From CAMLFJ01 sp035524955 (GTDB taxonomy: Bacteria > Methylomirabilota > Methylomirabilia > Rokubacteriales > CSP1-6), in the NCBI GenBank assembly GCA_035524955.1, contig DATLFG010000105.1:1-64000 (forward strand): a stretch of DNA of 64,000 nt. Reading direction: 5' to 3'. A program made the translations under genes and the position numbers. Shown in pieces: positions 28,368 through 37,136 of the stretch. The notes under the pieces are model-generated. The model was not told where the DNA came from. It saw only the letters and a program-made list of their open reading frames with translations, and did no database searches. The number at the start of each line of letters is the position of its first letter. Position 1 is the stretch's first letter.

Positions 28368-29600
28368 TCAGGCCCCGTTGCGGGGCGCCGGCGGGGCCGA
28401 CTGGTTGATGCCCACCGGGGCATTGGCCTCGAACGGGCTCCAGAGCCCGAGCTCCTTGCCCATCTCGCGCACCGCCGGGAGCACCTCCTGCCCCAGCAAC
28501 CGGATGCAGGTGGTGGCGTCCTGGTTGCTCACGAAGCCGTCGCTCGCCCAGAAGCCCAGGATGGACGGGCGCGTCTCCTCGAGCAGGCGGCGGAGCTTGG
28601 GGAGGACCGTCTTCGGCGTGCCCGCGATGATCTGCTGATCGCGGATCTGGTCCTCGAAGGCCGCGGCCCGCGGGTTCGCGGCGCGGCCGACCGCGAACTC
28701 GACGAAGGCCTTGCGGTAGGACGGCGAGAAGTACCCCGAGGGGCTCGACCACACCGGGTGCGCCAGGCCGGTGAACTCGCCCTGCATCCACATGAACTGC
28801 CGTGCGTTGGCGAGCGCCTTCTCCTCGGTCTCGGCCACGTGGCAGCGCTGGAGATACCCGCGGTTCTCCGGCCCGCCGGTGTAGCCGGCCTCCGCGGCGA
28901 CCGAATCGTAGAGCTCCCAGATCTTCTTGGTGGCGTCGATCGCGGTGCTGAGCGCGATGTAGGGATAGCGCTGGCGCGCGGCCCAGACGATCGTCTCCTT
29001 GCTGAGCACCCCCGGGATCCAGATGCGCGGGTGGGGCTTCTGCAGCGGCATCGCCCAGGGGTTCACCACGCGGTGCTGGTAGTGGGTGCCCTCGAAGCGG
29101 AACGGCCCCTCCTGCGTCCACGCGCGCACGATCAGCTCGTGGGCCTCCTCGAAGCGCTCGCGGTTGAAGGCGGGGTTCACCCCGGTGGCGAGCTGCTCCT
29201 GCCCGCCCCCGCGCACGAAGCCGGAGACGAGCCGCCCGCGCGAGACCATGTCGATCATGGCCAGCTCTTCCGCGAGGCGCACCGGGTTGTCGGCGAGCGG
29301 CAGCGGATTGCCGAGCAGCACGATCTTCACGCGCCGGGTCACCGCGGCGAGGATCGAGGCGAAGACGTTGCACTTGGCCTGCATACAGAAGGGCGCGTTG
29401 TGGTGCTCGTTCAACATGATGCCGTCGAAGCCCACGTCCTCGGCCAGGCGGTAGTGCTCGAGGTACTCGTTGTAGAGGCGGCTGCCCGCCACCGGATCGA
29501 AGTGGCGGTTCGAGAACATCAGCGCGGTGGCGCCCCGCTTGCGCCCTTCTTCCTCCGGGTACGCCGACATCGGCTGCTCCGTGAAGTACATGAGGTGCAT
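28368..29600 (-). CDS. LLM class flavin-dependent oxidoreductase
   Basis: A protein of 410 aa with the bacterial luciferase-like TIM barrel: LAEDVGFDGIMLNEHHNAPF, LLGNPLPLADNPVRLAEELAMIDMVSRGRLVSGFVRGGGQEQ, and PRIWIPGVLS. It uses reduced FMN or F420 to oxidise an unknown substrate. A GGGAGA Shine-Dalgarno precedes the ATG. It follows an alpha/beta hydrolase gene by 13 nt on the same strand, so the two are probably co-transcribed and may act in sequence. Confidence 0.88.
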   Translation of the reverse strand: MHLMYFTEQPMSAYPEEEGRKRGATALMFSNRHFDPVAGSRLYNEYLEHYRLAEDVGFDGIMLNEHHNAPFCMQAKCNVFASILAAVTRRVKIVLLGNPLPLADNPVRLAEELAMIDMVSRGRLVSGFVRGGGQEQLATGVNPAFNRERFEEAHELIVRAWTQEGPFRFEGTHYQHRVVNPWAMPLQKPHPRIWIPGVLSKETIVWAARQRYPYIALSTAIDATKKIWELYDSVAAEAGYTGGPENRGYLQRCHVAETEEKALANARQFMWMQGEFTGLAHPVWSSPSGYFSPSYRKAFVEFAVGRAANPRAAAFEDQIRDQQIIAGTPKTVLPKLRRLLEETRPSILGFWASDGFVSNQDATTCIRLLGQEVLPAVREMGKELGLWSPFEANAPVGINQSAPPAPRNGA

Positions 29601-29613
29601 GGGGGTCTCCCGC

Positions 29614-30411
29614 TCAGGCCTGGGCGGCGAACGGCACGATGAGCTTCGCGAGCGCGTCGGGCCGCTCCATCTCGAGGAAGTGCCCGGCGCCGTCCACGAC
29701 GCTGAGCCGGCTCCCGGGCAGCGCGCGGGCGTACTGGTCCCCGACCCCGGCCGGCACGATCCGGTCCTGCCGCCCCCACACGATCAGGGTCTCCGTCCGC
29801 ACCCCGCCCAGCAGCGGCGGCAGCGTCGGGTTGTACATGTAGGGCTTCCACGCGATCCGGAACGTCATCTCGCGGTTGAGATCCCACCGCTCGAGCGTGG
29901 CGGTGGGCGGATCGGGCGTGAAGAGCCGATCGAAGGCCCCCTGATCCTCGAAGCCGGCCCGCACGTAGTCGATGTAGCTGACGAGGGCCTGGTCGAGGAT
30001 TTCGCCGTCGGCGGGCTTGATGCCCATCGCCCCGACGAGCACCAGCTTCCGGAAGGCGCGCGGCGACATGGTCGCCATCTCGGCCGCGATCCAGCCGCCG
30101 AAGCCCAGGCCGACCAAGGCCACGTCGGCGAGGCTCCGCTGGGCGAGCAGGGCCTGGTAGGTCACCGCGACGTCGCGGACACTCCGCATGAAGGCGGGAC
30201 GCTCGGAGCCGTCGTAGCCCGGATGCGAGGGCAGCAGCAGCGTGAAGCGGTCGGCGAGTGCCTCGTAGACCGGCAGCTGCTCGAGCGTGCCGATGTCGTG
30301 ATGCAGCACGAGCAGCGGGGCGCCGCGGCCGGTAGTACGTAGTCTTACGGAGGAGCCGGCGACCCGGACCTCCTCGGTGGTCCACGCGAGCGCGGAGGAG
30401 GTCGAGGTCAT
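29614..30411 (-). CDS. Alpha/beta hydrolase-fold protein lacking the nucleophile Ser
   Basis: A protein of 265 aa. The fold is clear: LLVLHHDIGTLEQ, LLLPSHPGYDGSE, VALVGLGFGGWIAAEMA, WGRQDRIVPAGVG with an Asp, and VDGAGHFLEMERPDAL with a His. The nucleophile elbow, normally G-x-S-x-G, reads G-L-G-F-G, so glycine replaces serine. It may be non-hydrolytic or use another mechanism. TAGCGT (30419-30424, minus) with a TGa extension is 7 nt before the ATG. It probably partners the downstream LLM enzyme. Confidence 0.85.
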   Translation of the reverse strand: MTSTSSALAWTTEEVRVAGSSVRLRTTGRGAPLLVLHHDIGTLEQLPVYEALADRFTLLLPSHPGYDGSERPAFMRSVRDVAVTYQALLAQRSLADVALVGLGFGGWIAAEMATMSPRAFRKLVLVGAMGIKPADGEILDQALVSYIDYVRAGFEDQGAFDRLFTPDPPTATLERWDLNREMTFRIAWKPYMYNPTLPPLLGGVRTETLIVWGRQDRIVPAGVGDQYARALPGSRLSVVDGAGHFLEMERPDALAKLIVPFAAQA

Positions 30412-30481
30412 GGAAGCGACGCTATCAAATCGATCTCCGCCCTGCAACCCGCGCCACCGGATCACGCGGGCCCGCGCGCGG

Positions 30482-31336
30482 TCAGCGGGGATGAAACGCG
30501 GGCGGCGGGACCGCGTCGCGCAGCCAGCGCTGGCCGTCGTAGACCGTGAACGGGGGCCGCTCGCCACCGATGACGCTCACGTGGCTGACGAGCCCCTCCG
30601 CCGGGCCGAGCCAGAGGTGCAGCATGCAGGCCGGCGGCTCCATCACCACCGCCAGGCGTGGCTCGGAGGCCAGGTCGAGCGCGAGCTGATGCGCGGTCGC
30701 GGGACAGGTGGTGGCCACCGTGCCGCCGAACCGCCGCGTCATCGGGCGGTGCACGTGCCCGCTCAGCACCCCCTCGACCTGCGGATGGCGGCCGATCACC
30801 TCGGCCAGCTCTGCCTTGCCCTCGAGGCCCATGGCGTCCATCGCCCGCATGCCGGTCACGAACGGCGGGTGGTGCATGAAGACGACCGTGGGCCGCTCCC
30901 TCCCCTCACCGAGACGCGCGTCGAGCCAGGCGAGCCGCTCGGCGCACAGGCGGCCGCCGGCCGCGCCGGGGACGAGCGTGTCGAGCGCGACGAGCCGGAC
31001 CGGCCAGTCCTCGACGGTGTAGTGCAGGAAGCCGCCGTCCTGCGGCAGGTAGCCGCGGTCGGCGAAGGCGCCGGCGAGGGATTCGCGCGCGTCGTGGTTG
31101 CCCGGGATCACGTAGAGCGGCATCGCGAGGCCGTCCAGGATCGCGCGCAGCCGCGCGTACTCCTCGGGCTCCCCGCGCTCGACGAGATCGCCGGTCGCCA
31201 GGACGACGTCCGGCCGCGGCCGGAGCCCGTTCAGATGGGTCACCGCGCGCTCCAGGTGCTCCGCGGTGCGGAAGTGCCGATCGTTGACGCTGCCCGGCGT
31301 GCTGATGTGGAGATCGGTGATCTGGGCGAGGAGCAT
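30482..31336 (-). CDS. Metallophosphoesterase (CpdA/GpdQ-like phosphodiesterase)
   Basis: A protein of 284 aa. All five metallophosphoesterase blocks are present: D-x-H in QITDLHIS, GDLVERG, GNHD (VIPGNHDAR), H in VVFMHHPP, and GHVHR. The order and length match class III cyclic-nucleotide or glycerophosphodiester phosphodiesterases. The ATG at 31336 is 6 nt after a TATGAT hexamer on the minus strand, which supports a leaderless start. It is divergent from the aspartate-semialdehyde dehydrogenase gene. Confidence 0.88.
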   Translation of the reverse strand: MLLAQITDLHISTPGSVNDRHFRTAEHLERAVTHLNGLRPRPDVVLATGDLVERGEPEEYARLRAILDGLAMPLYVIPGNHDARESLAGAFADRGYLPQDGGFLHYTVEDWPVRLVALDTLVPGAAGGRLCAERLAWLDARLGEGRERPTVVFMHHPPFVTGMRAMDAMGLEGKAELAEVIGRHPQVEGVLSGHVHRPMTRRFGGTVATTCPATAHQLALDLASEPRLAVVMEPPACMLHLWLGPAEGLVSHVSVIGGERPPFTVYDGQRWLRDAVPPPAFHPR

Positions 31337-31350
31337 GACCTGATCATACC

Positions 31351-31380
31351 TTGACAGGTGGGCCTCCTCCGGACTACAAG
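31351..31380 (+). promoter_or_regulatory. Candidate promoter for asd leader
   Basis: TTGACA (31351-31356) and TACAAG (31375-31380) are separated by 18 bp. The -35 is perfect and the -10 is weak. It would give a leader of about 200 nt before asd. It overlaps the divergent phosphodiesterase promoter region. Confidence 0.45.
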
Positions 31381-31387
31381 TACCGCT

Positions 31388-31584
31388 ATGATCCGCCGGG
31401 CCAAGCGCGGCACCGACAAGACGCGGCTGGGGTCCCGGACTACGGGACGCCCAGGGGGGAAGGTGGCGCGCGCCCGGCAACAGACCTAAAGACACTAGAA
31501 GACGTCCTCGCATCCATGAGGCCCGCGACCACCCCCCGGTGATCGCGGGCCTCAAGCATTTTGGGGGACCAAGGAGACCATGTC
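31388..31584 (+). promoter_or_regulatory. Structured leader upstream of asd
   Basis: This leader holds an 11-bp stem with one bulge around GTCCCG-GACTA-CGGGAC, a basic 33-codon open frame (31388-31489, MIRRAKRGTDKTRLGS onward) and a perfect 11-bp hairpin GAGGCCCGCGA / TCGCGGGCCTC (31518-31553). The hairpin is followed by AAGCATTTTGG, which resembles a weak intrinsic terminator. The asd Shine-Dalgarno AAGGAG follows at once. Attenuation or a cis-regulatory RNA is plausible. I could not match it to a known riboswitch class. Confidence 0.4.
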
Positions 31585-32667
31585 ATGCGGAAGCGTGTCG
31601 CCGTGGTGGGAGCGACCGGCATCGCCGGCCAGCAGTTTCTCCTCGCGCTCGCGCAGCACCCGTGGTTCGAGATCGTGATGCTGGCCGCCTCGGAACGGTC
31701 GGCGGGCAAGACCTACGGCGCCGCTCTTCGCGACGCCAAGACCGGAGCTCGGCGCTGGTGGTGTCTGGAGGACCCGCCTGCCCACCTGCTCGATATGCCG
31801 GTCGAGCAGGCGGATGGGCTCGAGTTGGGAGGCGTAGATATCGTATTCGGCGCGGTCGAGTCAGACGCAGCACGGGAGCTGGAGGCACGGTACGCGGAGA
31901 CCACGCCGGTGCTGAGCACCGCTTCCGCCTTCCGTTACGAGGCGGACGTACCGATCCTGGTGCCCGGCGTCAATCCGGAGCACACCGCGCAGATAGACCA
32001 CCAGCGGCGGGTGCGCGGCTGGCGGGGCTTCATCGCGCCCCTGCCCAACTGCACGACGATGGGCCTGGTGATGACGCTGCGGCCGCTGCTCGACCGCTTT
32101 GGCGTCCAGCGTGTGCTGATGACGTCCCTGCAGGGGGTCTCCGGCGCGGGACGCTCACCGGGAGTGATCGCGCTCGACATCCTGGACAACGTGATCCCCT
32201 ACATCCCGGGCGAGGAGGAGAAGGTTGCGCGCGAGACGGGCAAGATCCTCGGCCGCCTGGATGGATCGCGCGGCATCGTCCCCGCGGCGTTCCCGGTGAG
32301 CGCCACGTGCACGCGCGTTCCTGTGAGCGAGGGACACACCGAGGCGGTGACGGTATCGCTCGGGGCGGCCGTGGCGCCCGCGGACGTGGCCGCCGCCTTC
32401 GATGAGTTCGGCCGCGAGCTCGCGCGGCTCGCGCTGCCGTCGGCGCCCCGGCGGCTGATCACCGTGCACGACGACCCGTTCCGGCCGCAGCCTCGGCTCG
32501 ACCGCGACGCCGACGGCGGTATGACCACGAGCGTCGGCCGCATCCGCGACGACCCCGCGCTGGAGCACGGGGTCAAGTACGTGCTCGTCTCGCACAACAC
32601 GCGGATGGGCGCCGCCAAGGGCGCAGTCCTGACTGCGGAGTATCTGGCGCTCACCGGCCATGTCTAG
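31585..32667 (+). CDS. asd: Aspartate-semialdehyde dehydrogenase
   Basis: A protein of 360 aa. It has the N-terminal NADP-binding VAVVGATGIAGQQFLLAL, the catalytic Cys in APLPNCTTMG, the active-site LQGVSGAGRSPG, and IPYIPGEEEKVARETGKILG. The longer spacing and overall layout resemble the archaeal/fungal type rather than the E. coli type. It makes the branch-point intermediate for Lys, Met and Thr. A good Shine-Dalgarno (AAGGAG) sets the ATG at 31585. Confidence 0.92.
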   Translation: MRKRVAVVGATGIAGQQFLLALAQHPWFEIVMLAASERSAGKTYGAALRDAKTGARRWWCLEDPPAHLLDMPVEQADGLELGGVDIVFGAVESDAARELEARYAETTPVLSTASAFRYEADVPILVPGVNPEHTAQIDHQRRVRGWRGFIAPLPNCTTMGLVMTLRPLLDRFGVQRVLMTSLQGVSGAGRSPGVIALDILDNVIPYIPGEEEKVARETGKILGRLDGSRGIVPAAFPVSATCTRVPVSEGHTEAVTVSLGAAVAPADVAAAFDEFGRELARLALPSAPRRLITVHDDPFRPQPRLDRDADGGMTTSVGRIRDDPALEHGVKYVLVSHNTRMGAAKGAVLTAEYLALTGHV

Positions 32668-32750
32668 TTCTTGACTCGCTCCGGCCTTTCTCCCATAGTT
32701 TGACGCGACGGGACCGATTCCATCGACGCGCATCCACCGGGAGGACACCC

Positions 32751-33734
32751 ATGGCGGGGACGAACGCGCTGACGTACCAGGTGGTCGAGGGCTGGGAGCA
32801 GCTCCCCCAGGGCTACGAGCACCGCGACGTCGCCGGCGTGGCGGTGGACGCCGAGGACCGGGTCTTCCTCATCTGCCGGGGCGATCACCCGATCATGGTC
32901 TACGATCACAACGGGAAGTTCCTCTCCTCGTGGGGCGACGGCCAGTTCACGTATCGCACCCACGGCATCACCATCGGCCCCGACGGCGGCGTGTACTGCA
33001 CCGACGACGGCAACCACACCGTGCGGAAGTTCACCCCGCAGGGCAAGCTGCTGCTCACGCTCGGCACGATGAACACCCCGTCGGAGACCGGCTACGACGG
33101 CAAGGACACCATGACGGTGTCGCGCCCCGGCGGTGCCTTCAATCGGCCGACCAACCTGGCGGTGGGACCCAAGGGCGATCTCTACGTCTCCGACGGGTAT
33201 GGCAACTGCCGCGTGCACCAGTTCTCGCCAGGCGGCGAGCTCCGGCGCTCGTGGGGGGTGCCCGGCAAGGGCCCCGGCCAGTTCTACCTGCCCCACGGCA
33301 TCGCGGCCGCCGCGGACGGGCGCATCTTCGTCTGCGATCGGGAGAACGATCGCATCCAGATCTTCAGCCCCGACGGCGAGTACCTCGCGGAGTGGACCGA
33401 CACCCAGCGCCCGACGCATCTCGTGTTCGATCCGGAGGGCCGCGCTTACGTCTCCGAGCTCTGGTGGCACAAGGGCCAGACCTCGCAGCGCCATGGCCCG
33501 ATCACCGAGCCGCGCTACGGGCGCGTGAGCGTGTTCGACCGCGACGGCCGCCTGCTCACCCGCTGGGGCACCCCCGATCAGGCCGCGGCCGGCAGCTTCG
33601 CGGCGCCTCACGGCATCGCGGTGGACTCGAGCCGGAACATCTTCGTGGCGGAGGTCACCTGGACCTTCGCGGTGAGCCGCAATCTGGTCGAGAGCGGCTG
33701 CCACACCTTCCAGAAGTTCGCGCTCACGGCTTGA
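32751..33734 (+). CDS. NHL-repeat beta-propeller protein
   Basis: A protein of 327 aa built from NHL-type blades: DVAGVAVDAEDRVFLICRGD, HGITIGPDGGVYCTDDGNHTVRKFTPQGK, PTNLAVGPKGDLYVSDGYGNCRVHQFSPGG and PHGIAAAADGRIFVCDRENDRIQIF. It resembles the propeller of peptidyl-alpha-hydroxyglycine lyases, but no copper monooxygenase domain is present and no signal peptide is visible. It lies upstream of a peptide-type ABC importer. The substrate is unknown. Confidence 0.8.
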   Translation: MAGTNALTYQVVEGWEQLPQGYEHRDVAGVAVDAEDRVFLICRGDHPIMVYDHNGKFLSSWGDGQFTYRTHGITIGPDGGVYCTDDGNHTVRKFTPQGKLLLTLGTMNTPSETGYDGKDTMTVSRPGGAFNRPTNLAVGPKGDLYVSDGYGNCRVHQFSPGGELRRSWGVPGKGPGQFYLPHGIAAAADGRIFVCDRENDRIQIFSPDGEYLAEWTDTQRPTHLVFDPEGRAYVSELWWHKGQTSQRHGPITEPRYGRVSVFDRDGRLLTRWGTPDQAAAGSFAAPHGIAVDSSRNIFVAEVTWTFAVSRNLVESGCHTFQKFALTA

Positions 33735-33748
33735 GGAGGCCGCGACCG

Positions 33749-35332
33749 ATGGATCATCCGAGATCGAAGAGCGGCAGCAGCGCCAACGGTCGCAGCGCGC
33801 CGATCGGCCGGCGGCGCCTGCTCAAGATCGGGGGCGCCGCGCTGACCCTCGCGGCCGCCGGACTGCCGCGCCGGGCGGCGGCTCAGAAGTCGGGTGGCAC
33901 GGTGACGTTCGCGAGCACGGCGCTGCCCCCCAGCCTCGAGCCGCACATGCAGGGGCTCGACATCTGGCAGCGGCGCAAGCCGCTGCTCTACGAGAACCTG
34001 GTCTGGATCGATCACGCGCTCGAGCCCAAGCCGGGGCTCGCGGAGCGCTGGGAGCAGAAGTCGCCCACCGAGTATGTGTTCTACCTGCGCCGGGGCGTGC
34101 GGTTCCACAGCGGCAAGGAGATGGACGCCGAGGACGTCAAGTACACCTACGAGCGCGTCCGCGATCCCAAGGTGAGCCCGGGTGCCAGCGACCTGGCCTA
34201 CGTGAGCCGGATCGAGGCGGTGGACAAGTACACGGTGCGCTTCGTCCTCTCCGCGCCCGTCGCCACGTTCCTGGTGAACCTGGGCGGCAAGTACAACGGC
34301 GTCATTCCCAAGGACGCCGGCGGCGACGGCAAGGTCCTGCTGACCACCGCGGTCGGCACCGGGCCCTTCGCGCTGGACAGCTTCGACCCGAGCCGCCGGC
34401 TCGCGCTCAAGCGGCACGCGCAGTACTGGGGGGCCCAGAAGCCCCTGCTCGATGCCATCGTGTTCCAGGCCATCCCGGACGAGTCCTCGATCGTGGCGGG
34501 GCTGCGGACCGGCCAGATCACGCTGGCCGAGTTCTCCTCGGCGCTGTCCTTCCAGGTGGCCAGGAGCGTGCCGACCCTGGAGGCGATCCAGGCCCCGTCC
34601 ACCCGCTGGGTGGTGCTCGATCTGGCGGGTGATCAGGAGCCCACCAGCAAGCTCGAGGTGCGCCAGGCCATCGCGCTCGCCATCGATCGGGCGGCCATTC
34701 TCCAGATCGCGGGCTCGGGGCTGGGCCAGCGCCTGGGCGTACTGCCGCCGGGCCTCAAGGGCTGGGCGCTGCCCTGGCAGGAGCTGCCGAACCAGCAGCG
34801 CGACGTGGCGAAGGCCCGGCAGCTGCTGCAGAAGGCGGGCTACACCGGGCGCGTGTCGATGAAGATCCGCAACATCGTCGGCTTCCCCGCCCTCGCCGCC
34901 GCGCTGCCCGTCATCGTGGACAATCTCAAGGAAGCGGGCATCGACGTGACGGTGGAGACGGTGGACGGCGGCGTGTGGATCAAGGACTGGATCGTGCCGC
35001 AGTCGCCGCCCACCATGAACGACTGGGGCGGCTACGTGGATCCCGACCAGGCCTTCCACCGCCACTTCCACTCCGCGCCGGGGGGCCGGGACTTCCGGCG
35101 CTGGAAGAACAAGGCCGCCGACGAGCTGATGGACAGCGGCCGCGTCACGCTGGACCGCGCCCGGCGCAAGCTGCTCTACGACCAGTTGCAGCGCATGCTG
35201 GCCGAGGATCCCATCACGATCCCGCTCTATTCGCCGGATCTCCTCTACGTCCGGCAGAAGAGCCTCAAGGGGTTCCAGCCGCACTCGACCGGCTTCTACT
35301 ACGGTCTGCGCTTCGCCTCCCTCGAGAGCTGA
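33749..35332 (+). CDS. ABC transporter substrate-binding protein, family 5
   Basis: A protein of 527 aa with a Tat-type signal (IGRRRLLKIGGAALTLAAAG) and the peptide/nickel-binding SBP_bac_5 domain: LPPSLEPHMQGLDIWQ, VRFHSGKEMDAEDVKYTYERV, VGTGPFALDSFDP and ADELMDSGRVTLDRARRKLLYDQLQRM. It should deliver peptides or similar solutes to the two permeases encoded next. TTGAGGAGG is upstream of the ATG. Confidence 0.92.
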   Translation: MDHPRSKSGSSANGRSAPIGRRRLLKIGGAALTLAAAGLPRRAAAQKSGGTVTFASTALPPSLEPHMQGLDIWQRRKPLLYENLVWIDHALEPKPGLAERWEQKSPTEYVFYLRRGVRFHSGKEMDAEDVKYTYERVRDPKVSPGASDLAYVSRIEAVDKYTVRFVLSAPVATFLVNLGGKYNGVIPKDAGGDGKVLLTTAVGTGPFALDSFDPSRRLALKRHAQYWGAQKPLLDAIVFQAIPDESSIVAGLRTGQITLAEFSSALSFQVARSVPTLEAIQAPSTRWVVLDLAGDQEPTSKLEVRQAIALAIDRAAILQIAGSGLGQRLGVLPPGLKGWALPWQELPNQQRDVAKARQLLQKAGYTGRVSMKIRNIVGFPALAAALPVIVDNLKEAGIDVTVETVDGGVWIKDWIVPQSPPTMNDWGGYVDPDQAFHRHFHSAPGGRDFRRWKNKAADELMDSGRVTLDRARRKLLYDQLQRMLAEDPITIPLYSPDLLYVRQKSLKGFQPHSTGFYYGLRFASLES

Positions 35333-35354
35333 GGAGCGCGTGTAGCGCGGGCGC

Positions 35355-36305
35355 GTGCGCGCCTACCTCCTGCAGCGCCTCGCGGCGATGGGACTCACCC
35401 TGTTCGGGGTGAGCCTGCTCGTCTTCGCCATGGTGCGGCTGATCCCGGGCACGGTGGTCGAGCAGCTCCTGGGGCAGGCCGCGATGGCCTCCCCCGAGGT
35501 AGTGGGGTCGTTCCGCCGCTTCTTCGGCCTCGACCAGCCCTGGCACGTCCAGTACGGCGCCTGGCTGGCCGGCCTGCTCCGCGGCGATCTCGGTGTCTCG
35601 TGGCTCTCCGGGCGTCCGGTACTGGCGCTCTTCCTCGAGCGGCTGCCCGTCTCGGCCGAGCTGGCCGTGCTCTCGGTGGGCTGGTCGCTGCTCATCGGCA
35701 TTCCGCTCGGCACCGCCTCGGCGGTCTGGCGTGGCGGGCTCCGCGACGGCCTCATACGCGTGGGTGCGACCGTGGGCCTCTCCATGCCCGCCTTCTGGCA
35801 GGGCGCGTTGCTCATCCTCCTCTTCTCGTTCTATCTGGGCTGGATGCCCGCGCTCACGTGGGTGTCCTTCAGCGAGAGCCCGTTGGCCAACCTCGCGATC
35901 ATGGCCCTGCCCGCGTTCACCCTTGGCACCGCCACTGCGGCCATGATCACCCGCATGGCGCGCTCGTCCATGCTGGACGTGCTGGGCCGCGAGTATGTGC
36001 GCACCGCGCGGGCCAAGGGAGTGGCGGAGCGCCGCGTGACCTTCCACCACGCCCTCCGGAACGCCCTGATCCCGGTGGTCACGGTGGCCGGCGTGCAGCT
36101 CGGCTACATCGTCGGCGGCATCGTGGTGGTGGAGGACGTCTTCACCTTGCCGGGCGTCGGCCGCCTGCTGCTCGACGCCATCTTCCAGCGCGACTATCCG
36201 GTGGTCCAGGGCGTGATCCTGCTCCTGGCCGCCGCGTTCATGGCGCTGAACCTCCTCGTGGATCTGCTGTACACGCTGATCGATCCGAGGCTGCGCCGTG
36301 GCTGA
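35355..36305 (+). CDS. ABC transporter permease, DppB type
   Basis: A protein of 316 aa from a GTG, with six predicted helices. It shows the DppB pattern: the N-terminal VSLLVFAMVRLIPGT, then FFGLDQPWHVQYGAWLAGLLRGDLGVSW, and the EAA loop REYVRTARAKGVAERRVTFHHALRNALIPVVTV. It pairs with the downstream DppC-type permease, whose start overlaps its stop. Confidence 0.93.
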   Translation: MRAYLLQRLAAMGLTLFGVSLLVFAMVRLIPGTVVEQLLGQAAMASPEVVGSFRRFFGLDQPWHVQYGAWLAGLLRGDLGVSWLSGRPVLALFLERLPVSAELAVLSVGWSLLIGIPLGTASAVWRGGLRDGLIRVGATVGLSMPAFWQGALLILLFSFYLGWMPALTWVSFSESPLANLAIMALPAFTLGTATAAMITRMARSSMLDVLGREYVRTARAKGVAERRVTFHHALRNALIPVVTVAGVQLGYIVGGIVVVEDVFTLPGVGRLLLDAIFQRDYPVVQGVILLLAAAFMALNLLVDLLYTLIDPRLRRG

Positions 36306-37134
36306 GGGCCGGACCGCGCGATGGCTGGTCCGCCGGCCGCTCCTGGCCGCCGCCGGCCTCACGCTCGCGGGGCTGGTGCTGGCGGGCGTGCTGGCTCCGC
36401 TGGTGGCGCCCTACTCCCCCACCAGGGTGGACGCCGGCCACGTGTTCAGCCGGCCGGGCGGCGGACACCTCTTCGGCACCGATCGCTTCGGGCGTGACCT
36501 GCTCTCGCGCGTGGTGTTCGGGATCCGGGTCTCGCTGGGCATCGCGGGCGCGGCCATCGCGATCGCGCTGCTGGCCGGTGGGACGCTCGGCCTGCTGGCC
36601 GGGCTCGGCCGTGCCGCGGACCAGGCCCTGGGCCGGCTGATGGACGTCTTCTTCGCGTTCCCGCCGATCCTGCTGGCCATCGGCATCGCGGCGGTGCTGG
36701 GCGCCGGGCCCGGGACCGCGGTGGTCGCCATCGCAGTCGTCTACGCGCCGCTGTTCTTCCGGGTCGTCCGCGGGAGCGTGCTGGCCGAGTCGGCCCAGGC
36801 CTACGTGGAAGCCGCGGAGGCGCTGGGCCGAGGGCGCCTCGGCATCCTGTTCCGCCACGTTTTGCCGAACATCATCTCGCCCATCGTGATCCAGACCGCG
36901 GTGTGCCTGTCCTACGGCATCCTGATCGAGTCGGCGTTATCGTACCTGGGGGTGGGCGTGCAGCCGCCCACCCCCTCCTGGGGCGCGATCCTGAACGAGG
37001 GCAAGGAATTCCTGATGCTGGCGCCGTGGGTGTCGCTGTTCCCCGGCGCGGCCATCATGCTGGCGGTGCTGTCGTTGAACGTGCTGGGCGACGGATTGCG
37101 CGACGCCCTCGATCCCCGGGCCGAGATGAGGTGA
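36298..37134 (+). CDS. ABC transporter permease, DppC type
   Basis: A protein of 278 aa from a GTG inside the end of the previous gene. It has the DppC landmarks HLFGTDRFGRDLLSRVVFGIRVSLGIA, the EAA-like loop YVEAAEALGRGRLGILFRHVLPNIISPIVIQ, and YLGVGVQPPTPSWGAILNEG. No ATPase genes follow, so the importer must borrow DppD/DppF-like subunits from elsewhere. Confidence 0.93.
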   Translation: MAEGRTARWLVRRPLLAAAGLTLAGLVLAGVLAPLVAPYSPTRVDAGHVFSRPGGGHLFGTDRFGRDLLSRVVFGIRVSLGIAGAAIAIALLAGGTLGLLAGLGRAADQALGRLMDVFFAFPPILLAIGIAAVLGAGPGTAVVAIAVVYAPLFFRVVRGSVLAESAQAYVEAAEALGRGRLGILFRHVLPNIISPIVIQTAVCLSYGILIESALSYLGVGVQPPTPSWGAILNEGKEFLMLAPWVSLFPGAAIMLAVLSLNVLGDGLRDALDPRAEMR

Positions 37135-37136
37135 GC

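Noticed and set aside
31459..31475. T-box-like AAGGTGGCGCGCG in the asd leader
   Set aside because: The upstream part is too short for a normal stem I and no specifier loop or antiterminator pairing could be drawn.
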